The translations under genes were made by a program, and so were the position numbers. A stretch of DNA of 54,471 nucleotides from Metaruminococcus_A sp050943475 (GTDB taxonomy: Bacteria; Bacillota; Clostridia; Oscillospirales; Ruminococcaceae). Below are positions 16,509 through 24,660 of this stretch, one piece after another (position 1 is the first letter of the stretch; every line of letters begins with the position of its first letter). Below the pieces are notes generated by a model. The model was not told the origin of the DNA, did not search any database, and saw only the letters and a list, made by a program, of their open reading frames with translations. The stretch spans positions 1-54,471 of the forward strand of contig JBMNPF010000014.1 of NCBI GenBank assembly GCA_050943475.1, written 5' to 3'.

Positions 16509-16623
16509 CTGCCGCAAAAAAAGCGCAGTGCTTCGGCGGCGTCCGGTTCGCACAAGGGGAGAGGAACGCTTCCGAACGGTTCTGTTCGTTCCGTGGTACA
16601 GAAGCATTTTTGCGCCGCGGCAG
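16509..16623 (+). repeat. Nested hairpin element in the thiC-thiM spacer
   Basis: Three nested stems: CTGCCGC (16509) with GCGGCAG (16617), TGCTTC (16529) with GAAGCA (16601), and GGAACG (16563) with CGTTCC (16587). There is no T-run, so it may be an mRNA processing or stability element or a REP-like repeat. GGCTCTGCCGCAAAAA recurs near 48789 with one change. Confidence 0.45.
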
Positions 16624-16719
16624 CAAAACTACATCCATCCCAACCGAATCTCAGCCGGCAAGGCGTTTTCCAACACCGATTTCCCGGCTTTTATGAAAAA
16701 CAGAAAAAGGAGTAAACAC

Positions 16720-17535
16720 ATGAATTCAACCGAACAAGCAGCCAATCTTTTAACCGAACTGCGGAACAAGGTGCCGCTGGTTCACAACATGACCAACTAC
16801 GTCACCGTCAACGATGTTGCAAACGCCGTGCTTGCCATCGGCGCATCTCCCATCATGGCGGACGATATCAGCGAGGTGCGGGACATCACCTCCATCTCCT
16901 CGGCGCTGGTACTCAACATCGGCACCCTGAACAGCCGCACCATTGAATCCATGATTGCGGCGGGCAAGCAGGCGAATGAGCGCGGTATTCCGGTGGTGCT
17001 CGACCCGGTGGGCGCCGGCGCTTCTCCGCTGCGCAACGAAACCACACTGCGCATTTTAAAGGAGGTACGTCTCACCGTACTGCGCGGCAATCTCTCTGAA
17101 GTTTCCTTTGTCGCCGGGCTTTCGGTTTCCACCAAAGGGGTGGATTCCTCCGAAGCGGACGCGGGTAACGACGCGGTCTCGGTCGCCAGAACCGTTGCAG
17201 AAAAGCTGGGCTGTGTGGTGGCTGTCACCGGCGCAGTGGATGTCGTCTCGGACGGCAAACGGGTGGTGAAAATTGCAAACGGCCATCCCATGCTTTCCAA
17301 GGTGACCGGAACCGGCTGCATGACGTCGGCGCTTGTCGGCGCTTATGTGGGCACAGGGGGCGATCCGTTTGCCGCAGCAGTCGGCGGTGTCGCTTCCATG
17401 GGCATCGCAGGGGAGCTCGCCTTTGAAGCGGCCGGGCAAATGGGCACCGGCAGCTTTCACATCGCCATCATCGACGCATTGAGCAAGCTGGATGCAGAAC
17501 TTTTCGGAAAGCGGGCGAAATTCTGTGAAGAATAA
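16720..17535 (+). CDS. thiM: Hydroxyethylthiazole kinase
   Basis: ThiM phosphorylates the thiazole alcohol THZ, a salvage step. The 271-residue protein shows the family signature VPLVHNMTNYVTVNDVANAV at about 15-35, LDPVGAGAS, and the ATP-site and catalytic cysteine motif TGTGCMTSALVGAY. AAAAAGGAG precedes the ATG at 16720; a longer in-frame extension crosses the spacer hairpin. It is third in the operon; its end overlaps the start of thiE. Confidence 0.95.
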   Translation: MNSTEQAANLLTELRNKVPLVHNMTNYVTVNDVANAVLAIGASPIMADDISEVRDITSISSALVLNIGTLNSRTIESMIAAGKQANERGIPVVLDPVGAGASPLRNETTLRILKEVRLTVLRGNLSEVSFVAGLSVSTKGVDSSEADAGNDAVSVARTVAEKLGCVVAVTGAVDVVSDGKRVVKIANGHPMLSKVTGTGCMTSALVGAYVGTGGDPFAAAVGGVASMGIAGELAFEAAGQMGTGSFHIAIIDALSKLDAELFGKRAKFCEE

Positions 17536-18166
17536 TGTGGATTACAGCCTCTACCTTTGTACTGACCGCCGCCTGATGACCACCGACACGGTCGAGCGCT
17601 CGGTGGAGCTGGCTGTGCAGGGCGGCTGCACCGTGGTGCAGCTCCGGGAAAAGGATTGCTCCGGCCTGGAATTTTATCAGACCGCCTGCGCTGTTAAGCA
17701 GGTGACCGACGCTTACGGCGTGCCGCTTATCATCAACGACCGTGTGGACATTGCTCTCGCGGTGGATGCGGCAGGCGTTCACATCGGCCAGGGGGATCTT
17801 CCCGCCAAAGCGGTTCGGCGCATTATTGGTCCGGATAAACTGCTGGGTGTGTCCGCCTCCAATCTTGAAGAAGCGGTCCGCGCAGTTCAGGACGGCGCGG
17901 ATTACCTCGGCGTCGGTGCCATGTTTGCCACCGGCACCAAAACCGACGCCAACCTGACCTCTATGGAAGAGCTTCACCGCATCCGTCAGACGGTGCAGGT
18001 TCCCATCGTGGTCATCGGCGGCGTCAACCGGGCCACCATTCCGCTGTTTGCCGGAAGCGGAATTGACGGCGTCGCTGTTGTCTCCGCCATTGTCGCCAGC
18101 AGCGATATTCCTGCCGCCGCCAAGGAACTGAAAGAATTGTTTTTGCAGGGAAAACATATCTCGTAA
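17525..18166 (+). CDS. thiE: Thiamin phosphate synthase
   Basis: ThiE joins HMP diphosphate and THZ phosphate into thiamin phosphate. The 213-residue TIM barrel contains YLCTDRR, VQLREKD, the diphosphate-binding IINDRVDIALAVDAAGVHIGQ, and the C-terminal VVIGGVNRATIP. The start is uncertain: GTG at 17525 gives the usual length, while GTG at 17537 or ATG at 17492 are alternatives; all lie in or next to the end of thiM, so translation is probably coupled. Confidence 0.93.
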   Translation: MKNNVDYSLYLCTDRRLMTTDTVERSVELAVQGGCTVVQLREKDCSGLEFYQTACAVKQVTDAYGVPLIINDRVDIALAVDAAGVHIGQGDLPAKAVRRIIGPDKLLGVSASNLEEAVRAVQDGADYLGVGAMFATGTKTDANLTSMEELHRIRQTVQVPIVVIGGVNRATIPLFAGSGIDGVAVVSAIVASSDIPAAAKELKELFLQGKHIS

Positions 18167-18198
18167 CCCCTGTGGATATAAAGAAAAGGAGGAACCGC

Positions 18199-18852
18199 AT
18201 GACAGCGTTTGCAGCGGCAATTTTTGATTTGGACGGCACCCTGCTCGACTCAACCCGCGTCTGGGATGATATCGACGCGGAATTCCTGCAAAAACGCGGC
18301 TTGGCAGTGCCGGAGGATTATGCCGCCCGGGTCGCCGCACTGAGCTTTGAAGAAGCCGCCCGGTATTCCATCGAACGGTTTGGCCTTGCCGAAACCCCGG
18401 AACAGCTCATGCGGGAATGGAACAGCATGGCGGCAGAAAAATATGCCCGTGAAATTCCCCTGAAACCCTATGCGCGGGAATACCTTGAAGATTTGAAGCG
18501 GTGCGGCGTCCGTCTGGCCGTCGCCACCTCCAGCAAGCGGGAATTGTATGAACCGGCCCTGCGCCGCAACGGGATTGACTCGTACTTCGAGTTGTTCTGC
18601 ACCGCGGACGACGCGGGCTGCGGCAAGGAATCCCCGGCCATCTTCCAGTTGGCTGCAAAGCGGTTAGGCATTCCGCCGGAACAGTGCCTCGTGTTTGAGG
18701 ATGTCCCCCAGGCGGTGATCAGCGCCAAGCAGGCCGGTATGACGGTTTTCGGCGTTTACGATCCGGCCTCCGCGTCGTTTGAATCCACCATCCGTGCCGC
18801 CGCAGACGGCTATATCAGAGATTTCCGGGAAGCCCCGCTTCCTGTACGGTAA
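18199..18852 (+). CDS. HAD superfamily hydrolase (beta-phosphoglucomutase-like)
   Basis: A 217-residue class IA haloacid-dehalogenase phosphatase. Motif I FDLDGTLLDS gives nucleophile Asp10 and Asp12. Motif II is VATSS, motif III is around GCGKESPAIF, and motif IV is VFEDVPQAV. A helical cap lies between motifs I and II. AAAGGAGG precedes the ATG at 18199. It starts 32 bases after thiE with no terminator between, so it belongs to the TPP-controlled operon; dephosphorylation of a thiamin-pathway phosphate is an inference from position only. Confidence 0.88.
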   Translation: MTAFAAAIFDLDGTLLDSTRVWDDIDAEFLQKRGLAVPEDYAARVAALSFEEAARYSIERFGLAETPEQLMREWNSMAAEKYAREIPLKPYAREYLEDLKRCGVRLAVATSSKRELYEPALRRNGIDSYFELFCTADDAGCGKESPAIFQLAAKRLGIPPEQCLVFEDVPQAVISAKQAGMTVFGVYDPASASFESTIRAAADGYIRDFREAPLPVR

Positions 18853-18866
18853 ACATCTGAAAAAGG

Positions 18867-18902
18867 GCAGCAGTCTCTTTCACAAGAGCGGCTGCTTTTT
18901 TT
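18867..18902 (+). terminator. Terminator of the thiamin operon
   Basis: GCAGC (18867-18871) pairs with GCTGC (18891-18895), with TCTCTT/AAGAG inside, then seven T residues. Between here and 19198 I see no gene; a weak TACAAT at 19163-19168 may be the -10 for the next gene. Confidence 0.8.
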
Positions 18903-19198
18903 GTTGGCCTGCATCTTCTCAAATGCAGTATGCCTTCCGCTTTTTGAGGGCGCTCCTATCCTGCCGCTGTTTTACTGTGCCCAAATGTGGTTCGCTTTCC
19001 GGGATATGGGCGCTCGGCTGAACTCCATAAACGAGGAATGTGTAAGCTCCTTTTTCGTCCGGTTTTATGCTTGCTTGTTTTTTGTAGCGGCAAAATTCAC
19101 GGTTCCTTCATTTTTTACAAATTTTATCCATTTTCTCCCATTTGTTTTTTACTTGTGCCCGGTACAATGCCCTCAGAACCATGAATGGAGGAGAAAAG

Positions 19199-21292
19199 AT
19201 GAAGTATGGTAAAAAAATTGCCGCTTTCGCGGTAACCGCCGCCGTTGCGGCGTCCGGACTCAGTGCGTTTGCCATTGAATCAACCAACCCGGAAACCAAC
19301 GGCAACAAAAGCGCGTATGATACCTGGGCGGCTGACTGGGCAACCCAAAAGCTGGATTACAGCAGCGTGTCCATCACCCCCGGTGCAACTGCATCCGAAC
19401 TGAATTTTGCATGGTACGCAGAGAACGCTCCGGCGGCCAAGGTCAAAATTGCCACCAACAAAGAGATGACCGAAAATGTCAAAACCTTTGATGAAAACGG
19501 TTCCCTCACCATTGACGTCTCAAATACCAGCCTGGGCGGCAGCACCACCTATACCAAAGCGGTGCGGGTAAAGGCAGAGGGTCTGAGCGAAAAAACAACC
19601 TATTATTATCAGGTTTCCAACAACGGCAGTTCCTGGAGCGATGCCGAGGAGCTTAAAACCGGCGACACTGCAAACTTCAAAATGCTGTTTGTAGGAGACC
19701 CGCAGATTGGTTCCTCCGGCAACATCGCGCATGATGCGTTCAACTGGGAGCGTACCCTTGAGGTTGCCACCCGTGAAAACCCAGACCTGGCGTTCGTCCT
19801 TTCTGCCGGAGACCAGACCGAGCACGCAAAAGCAAATTCCAGTGAAAACAAGGATGTCGAAACCCAGTACGCCGGTTATCTTGCGGCCGAAGCTCTGGCA
19901 AATCTCCCGGTGGCGACTGCCATCGGCAACCATGAGTCGAGCGGAACGGCGTATCTGAACCATTTTAACAATCCCAATCAGACCGGGCAGGGCACGACAA
20001 CCGCGGGTGGCGATTACTACTTCAGCTATGGCGATGCCCTGTTTATTGTCCTCAACAGCAACAATGACAACGGTGCAGAGCACGACGCCGCAATGGCCGC
20101 CGCAGTGGAAAGCCATAAAGACGCCAAATGGCGCATCGTCATGTTCCACCATGACATTTACGGCGCCGGTGCGCCCCATGCCAATACCGACGGTGCTGCA
20201 AAGCGCAGTTACCTTGCCCCGCTGATGGACAAGTACAATGTTGACGTCTGCCTGACCGGTCACGACCACACCTATTCCCGCACCTACCAGATTCTCGACG
20301 GCAAGGCGATTGATTACGGCGACACAGACGGCGGTACCATCACCAATCCGCAGGGTACCCTGTATATGACGGCGAACTCCGGCACCGGCAGCAAGTATTA
20401 TGATGTAATCTCCACCTCCAACTACTACGTTGCCGAAATGTCCCAGGAACAGGTTCCTACCTACTCCACCATTGAAATGACGGCCAACAGCTTCGCCATT
20501 AAAACCTACCGCGTTGAAAACGACGGCACTGCAACCGACACCGGCGACGGCATCCAGATTGTAAAAAATGTGGATAAAGCCTCTCTCTATGACCTGATTG
20601 CGCAGGGCGAAGCCAAAGCGGCGGAAGTCACTGCGGAGAAAGCAACTCCCGCTACCTGGGCGGCCCTGAAAACCGCGCTGGTGGCAGCCAACGCCCTGCT
20701 CGATACCGCAGCGGATGGTACCTTCGATGATGAACTCAACCTCAGCGGCATTGTCGATAAAACCAAAGACAACGGCCAGGCTCTTGTCACAGCGGAGGAT
20801 CTCAACAGCGTTTATACCACCCTGCTCAGCGCCATCAACGGCCTGAAGGTCAAAGGTGACGCCACTGAACTCAATACCGCGCTGGAAGCGGCCCAGAAGC
20901 TCGCTGAAGAAGCGGTTGTCGGCAGTGAAGCAGGCAACTACCCGCAGGCAGCAAAAGACGCCCTGCTCAAAGCAATCGACACACTCAAGGCGGTTGCTGC
21001 AAACGCAGAATCCACCCAGGCTGATATGGATCTCGCAAAGGAAAATCTCTCCCAAGCGGTGGAAACCTTTAAGGCGAGCGCAATCGCTGAAAATACCGAC
21101 GGCAACGGCGGCAGCAGCGAAAACGGCAATGAGAATACAACCAGCAGTGAAAACGGCAACGGCGCCCAGCCGTCCGATACCCCCAAAACCGGCGATGCCT
21201 TTGCTGTAACTGGCATTGCAGTCATTGTCTGCATGGCGCTCGGCGGAACCGGAGCAGTCCTGCTGCTCCGCCGGAAAGCTAGCAAACGGTAA
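19199..21292 (+). CDS. Secreted, wall-anchored metallophosphoesterase (purple acid phosphatase-like)
   Basis: A 697-residue surface protein. A signal peptide (1-25, ending SAFA) is followed by a fibronectin-like purple-acid-phosphatase N domain (about 45-155). The calcineurin-like phosphoesterase has GDPQ with Asp167, SAGDQTEH, GNHES, FHHD and GHDHTY (354-359), all metal ligands. A FIVAR-like helical region (about 460-630) and a low-complexity Asn/Gly/Ser linker precede PKTGD (662-666), a hydrophobic helix and RRKASKR. That tail is a variant of sortase LPxTG signals; no sortase gene is in the window. The start has GGAGGAG upstream. Substrate unknown; phosphate release from external phosphoesters is plausible. 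Confidence 0.88.
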   Translation: MKYGKKIAAFAVTAAVAASGLSAFAIESTNPETNGNKSAYDTWAADWATQKLDYSSVSITPGATASELNFAWYAENAPAAKVKIATNKEMTENVKTFDENGSLTIDVSNTSLGGSTTYTKAVRVKAEGLSEKTTYYYQVSNNGSSWSDAEELKTGDTANFKMLFVGDPQIGSSGNIAHDAFNWERTLEVATRENPDLAFVLSAGDQTEHAKANSSENKDVETQYAGYLAAEALANLPVATAIGNHESSGTAYLNHFNNPNQTGQGTTTAGGDYYFSYGDALFIVLNSNNDNGAEHDAAMAAAVESHKDAKWRIVMFHHDIYGAGAPHANTDGAAKRSYLAPLMDKYNVDVCLTGHDHTYSRTYQILDGKAIDYGDTDGGTITNPQGTLYMTANSGTGSKYYDVISTSNYYVAEMSQEQVPTYSTIEMTANSFAIKTYRVENDGTATDTGDGIQIVKNVDKASLYDLIAQGEAKAAEVTAEKATPATWAALKTALVAANALLDTAADGTFDDELNLSGIVDKTKDNGQALVTAEDLNSVYTTLLSAINGLKVKGDATELNTALEAAQKLAEEAVVGSEAGNYPQAAKDALLKAIDTLKAVAANAESTQADMDLAKENLSQAVETFKASAIAENTDGNGGSSENGNENTTSSENGNGAQPSDTPKTGDAFAVTGIAVIVCMALGGTGAVLLLRRKASKR

Positions 21293-21328
21293 TGGACGAG
21301 CCAATCAAATAAAACCCGTACGCGCAGC

Positions 21329-21390
21329 TACAGGAGCGGGCAGGGGAGAGAGCCGGCTATGCCGGTTCCCCCAGGCCTGCCCCTGTATTT
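21329..21390 (+). terminator. Long GC-rich hairpin between the phosphoesterase and the YibE/F gene
   Basis: TACAGG, GCGGGCAGGGG and AGCCGGC pair in order with GCCGGTT, CCCC-GCCTGC and CCTGTA, giving a stem of more than 20 imperfect pairs, then ATTTTG. It may be a terminator or a partial read-through barrier before the gene at 21420. Confidence 0.5.
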
Positions 21391-21419
21391 TGCGGTTTGG
21401 AATGGATGGAGGATATGCA

Positions 21420-22586
21420 ATGGCTTCAAGGCTGTTCGGGGATAAAAAGGCGAACATCCGGCGTGCAATCATTTTGGTGTTAACGGCTGGGTTCCTTGTT
21501 TTTCTCTACTTTTTTAATCAGGTGGAAATTGTGCCGCTCACAAACCGTGAAGGAGTCAGTTACGAAAAGGCGCGGGTTGTCCGCGTGCTGCAGGATAATC
21601 TCCAGCAAGACGGTACCCGCGCGGGCAGCCAAACGGTTGAGGTAGAACTGCTCTCCGGTGATATGAAGGGCGAGGTCGTTCAGGCCCAAAGCCTATCCGG
21701 TTATTTGTATGGGGCAGACTGCACCCCTGGGCTTGAAGTTACCCTTTACCTCAGCCGTTCGGGGGAAAACATCCAGGCTTCGGTTTATAACTATTACCGT
21801 TCGCCAATCCTTTACCTGCTCATCGGGCTTTTTTTGCTGACCCTCTGGCTCATTGGCGGCAGACGGGGCATAAAATCGGCAATCGGGCTGGTCTTTACCT
21901 TTGCCTGCATTATCTTTCTCTACCTGCCCATGCTGTATCGTGGTTTTTCCCCGTTTTTTGCAGCTGTCATCGTTGTCGCACTGACAACGGCGGTCACCAT
22001 GTACCTTATTGGCGGGGCAACCAAAAAAACGGTGTCCTCTATTTTGGGTACCATTGCCGGTGTGGTTGTTTCCGGCGTGGTGGCAACGGTGTTCGGCAGC
22101 CTCGGCAACATTTCCGGCTTCAATGTCTCAGAGATTGAAACCCTCATCAGCATAGAACGGGTAAGCGGTATGCAGGTGGGCGGCCTGCTGTTCTCCGGTA
22201 TATTAATTGCTTCGCTCGGTGCAGTCATGGATGTTGCCATGTCAGTTGCCTCAACCATTCAGGAAATTTATGATCAGAATCCTTCGCTTGACCGCTGGAG
22301 CCTTTTCAAAAGCGGCATCAATGTCGGCCGGGATATGATGGGCACCATGTCCAATACCTTGATTCTCGCCTTCGCCGGCAGCTCTATCAGCACACTTGTC
22401 ATCACCTATGCCTATGCCATGCCTTACAACCAGGTGATGAATATGTACTCCATTGGCATTGAAATTTTACAGGGGATTTCCGGTACTATGGGCGTCATCC
22501 TGACGGTGCCGATTGTTTCCTTTCTTGCACCGCTGCTCTTGACCCGCAAAAAAGAGCAGAAGCTCCTCTCCGCAGACCATGGTTAG
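21420..22586 (+). CDS. YibE/F family membrane protein
   Basis: A 388-residue polytopic membrane protein. One N-terminal segment (about 15-35) and an extracytoplasmic beta-rich domain (about 40-130) are followed by roughly seven membrane segments with the family pattern GGRRGIKSAIGLVFT, AGVVVSGVVATVFG and the conserved LIASLGAVMDVAMSVAS. The YibE/F family has no settled function; members occur across Firmicutes. The ATG at 21420 has GATGGAGG upstream. It ends about 100 bases before a bidirectional terminator. Confidence 0.88.
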   Translation: MASRLFGDKKANIRRAIILVLTAGFLVFLYFFNQVEIVPLTNREGVSYEKARVVRVLQDNLQQDGTRAGSQTVEVELLSGDMKGEVVQAQSLSGYLYGADCTPGLEVTLYLSRSGENIQASVYNYYRSPILYLLIGLFLLTLWLIGGRRGIKSAIGLVFTFACIIFLYLPMLYRGFSPFFAAVIVVALTTAVTMYLIGGATKKTVSSILGTIAGVVVSGVVATVFGSLGNISGFNVSEIETLISIERVSGMQVGGLLFSGILIASLGAVMDVAMSVASTIQEIYDQNPSLDRWSLFKSGINVGRDMMGTMSNTLILAFAGSSISTLVITYAYAMPYNQVMNMYSIGIEILQGISGTMGVILTVPIVSFLAPLLLTRKKEQKLLSADHG

Positions 22587-22690
22587 CCGCCAATCGCTTT
22601 CCCGGCGTCGGCGGGTAAACTTCACACCTGCCGCCGTTCCCAAATTGCCGGCAGAAATTTGAGAAACGGAACTGCTCGCTTCCCGGTTAA

Positions 22691-22733
22691 AAAACACCCA
22701 TCAGCAGAAGATTCCGCTGACGGGTGTTTTTCT
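22691..22733. terminator. Bidirectional terminator
   Basis: AAAACACCC and TCAGC (22691-22705) pair with GCTGA and GGGTGTTTT (22716-22730), with T residues on both sides. It serves the YibE/F gene and the convergent response regulator. Confidence 0.85.
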
Positions 22734-22769
22734 GTTCTGTGTTTTGTCCGGCCGGTTGGGTAAATGGGT

Positions 22770-23387
22770 TCAATGATTGTAATAAAAAACAGCGAGCTGG
22801 GTACGGTCGCGCAGATCGAGCTTATCCAGCACCGCACTCAGGTAGTTGCGCACCGTACCCTCGCTCAGGTAAAGGACGTCGGCAATCTCTTTGTTGCTCA
22901 GCCCTTTTGCCACCAGCTCGATCACCCGCTGTTCCCGTTCGGTAATGCCCTGCGCAGCGTAATCAAATCCTCCTGCGTCGGCAATCAGGTTTGGCAGCTT
23001 GGTGATGATCTGGCTCCCAAAAACGCTCTGCCCCGAAGCGACTGCATGCAGTGCCGGAACAATGCTTTCAAAATCCTGTTTGATAAGGTACCCTTTTGCC
23101 CCCATTTTGAGCGCCTTGATGATGTAATCATCGTCCGAAAAGGTGGTGAGGAACAAAATCCGCGCTTCCGGGTGATCCCGCAGGATAATTTCTCCCGCCT
23201 CCAAACCGGTCATGCCCTGCATCCGGATGTCCATCAGCAAAACATCCGGGCGCAGCGACTCCACCAGTTCAATCGCCTCTTTTCCGCTGTTGCCGGTGGC
23301 CGGCACGGTGATTTCACCGCTGGATTCCAAAATGGTTTTCAGCGAACTGCAAACCAGGGCGTCGTCGTCCACAAGTACAACCTTCAT
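22770..23387 (-). CDS. NarL/LuxR-family response regulator
   Basis: A 205-residue regulator. The receiver domain has acidic residues in VDDDA, phospho-acceptor Asp53 in LMDIRM and a conserved Lys in KGYLIKQ. The C-terminal LuxR helix-turn-helix is ITEREQRVIELVAKGLSNKE to TVRNYLSAVLDKL. The start lies 1 base after the histidine kinase stop, with GGAGGGG upstream, so the pair is translated together. It probably controls the divergent ABC transporter through the dyads at 24567-24602. Confidence 0.93.
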   Translation of the reverse strand: MKVVLVDDDALVCSSLKTILESSGEITVPATGNSGKEAIELVESLRPDVLLMDIRMQGMTGLEAGEIILRDHPEARILFLTTFSDDDYIIKALKMGAKGYLIKQDFESIVPALHAVASGQSVFGSQIITKLPNLIADAGGFDYAAQGITEREQRVIELVAKGLSNKEIADVLYLSEGTVRNYLSAVLDKLDLRDRTQLAVFYYNH

Positions 23388-23388
23388 C

Positions 23389-24450
23389 TCAGTACCCCTC
23401 CTTTGGGATGGATAGAAACAATCGGAACCCGTTTTTGCGTTCCGTGCGGAAGGTGCCGTGCAGCGCAGCAACACGATCCTCCATATTTTTTAAGCCAATG
23501 CCGCGTTGATCGGCGGGGGAGAACACCGTCCCGTTGTCTTGCACAATGAGCTGGTAAAAGGCGGGATGTTCCCGCACCGTCACCACAACGCTGGTGGCGT
23601 TGGAATGTTTTATGATGTTGGACAGCGCCTCCTTGACAATGGCAATAAAGCAGTATTTCACCGCTTTGTCCATCTCTCCGGCGTCATAATTCAGCCGGAT
23701 GGGGCAGAAAGAAAAGCCCTGCACCATCTGTTCCATCTGGCTTTTCAGGTCAATGGATTCATCGTGCAGGTCATGAATGCTGCTGCGGATGTTGTCCATC
23801 GCTTCGGTCAGCGTGCCGTTGAGAACGGCAAGCTGCTCTTTTGCGGCGTTGTCTTTGCAGGTCACCTGCATTGCGCCCACCTGCAAAATGGAGCGGGTGA
23901 GCATGTGTCCAACATTGTCATGAATTTCCCGTGCAATACGGTTGCGTTCGTCCAGCTTGGCAACCCGCAGGTCGGTATCCTGCTTTTCCATAAGCTCCCG
24001 GTTCTGCTTTTGCAGGTTCAGGGAAAACTCCCGGGCGCTGTCCTGCAGCTCACGGTAACGGCTTTGGTAGCTGCGGGCGGAGTCGGTCCGGAATTTAAGC
24101 AGCGCGGCAAGTCCGGTCAGTACAAAAATCAGCAGGAATTGGGAAAAAGGAAGCCGAAAGTAGCCGGTTAAAAGCGGGAACAAACAGAGCAGAGAGGGCC
24201 AAAACGGCCGTCGAATTACAAGATCATAGCCAATCAGCGGCAGAAAATACAGCGCCTGCGGCCACTGCAGGCAAAGCAAAAAACAAACTGCCCCGGAACA
24301 GAAGGCGAACTTGCGGCCAAAGCAGCCGTTCAGTGCGCTGATTGTCACCGCCGCCAGCAGCGAGACCACATGAACCAGCAAAATATCCGGAAAGGGGAGC
24401 AGCAGAAAACAGCCGCAAAACAGGATCAGCTTGTCCACAATCTGCCGCAT
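23389..24450 (-). CDS. Sensor histidine kinase (HisKA_3 type)
   Basis: A 353-residue kinase. About four to five membrane segments occupy residues 5-120 with almost no extracytoplasmic loop, as in DesK/LiaS-like intramembrane sensors. A coiled coil (about 125-165) leads to phospho-acceptor His177 in REIHDNVGHML and an HATPase domain with NIIKHSNAT and DNG...GIGLKNMEDRV. Of two nearby ATGs, the one at 24450 has AGGAGG at a proper distance. The upstream TATAAT at 24521-24526 with TG one base before it forms an extended -10 promoter. Confidence 0.9.
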   Translation of the reverse strand: MRQIVDKLILFCGCFLLLPFPDILLVHVVSLLAAVTISALNGCFGRKFAFCSGAVCFLLCLQWPQALYFLPLIGYDLVIRRPFWPSLLCLFPLLTGYFRLPFSQFLLIFVLTGLAALLKFRTDSARSYQSRYRELQDSAREFSLNLQKQNRELMEKQDTDLRVAKLDERNRIAREIHDNVGHMLTRSILQVGAMQVTCKDNAAKEQLAVLNGTLTEAMDNIRSSIHDLHDESIDLKSQMEQMVQGFSFCPIRLNYDAGEMDKAVKYCFIAIVKEALSNIIKHSNATSVVVTVREHPAFYQLIVQDNGTVFSPADQRGIGLKNMEDRVAALHGTFRTERKNGFRLFLSIPKEGY

Positions 24451-24520
24451 TTGCATCCCCTCCTTTTCCAGTTCCCCTGCATTGCGCAAAGCGCCGTACC
24501 GGCTGCCCTGCGTTGCCTTT

Positions 24521-24529
24521 ATTATAGCA
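24521..24529 (-). promoter_or_regulatory. Extended -10 promoter of the two-component system
   Basis: Minus strand TGCTATAAT (24529-24521) has the TGn extension; the -35 region is poor. Confidence 0.5.
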
Positions 24530-24566
24530 TACCCATCCCGGCGGCGTACAGGCGGTTTCAAAAATC

Positions 24567-24602
24567 GTGACATTTGTCACCCCTGTTCTGTGATGGATCA
24601 CA
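24567..24602. promoter_or_regulatory. Pair of candidate operators between the TCS and the ABC transporter
   Basis: Two perfect dyads: GTGACATTTGTCAC (24567-24580) and TGTGATGGATCACA (24589-24602). Their centres are 22 bp apart, about two helical turns, and the second abuts the -35 region of the ABC promoter. Confidence 0.55.
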
Positions 24603-24603
24603 C

Positions 24604-24632
24604 TGGCTGTATCTTTGCAGGCGGGTTACAAT
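24604..24632 (+). promoter_or_regulatory. Candidate promoter of the ABC transporter operon
   Basis: A TACAAT -10 (24627-24632) has a poor -35 (TGGCTG, 24604-24609) at 17 bp, as expected for a promoter that needs an activator bound at the adjacent dyads. Confidence 0.45.
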
Positions 24633-24660
24633 AAAAGCAGCAAAGAACGGAGGTCTGTAT

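Noticed and set aside
19520..21304. 594-codon minus-strand frame under the metallophosphoesterase
   Set aside because: It is a shadow of a strongly supported plus-strand gene with complete motifs; its translation has no recognisable domain.
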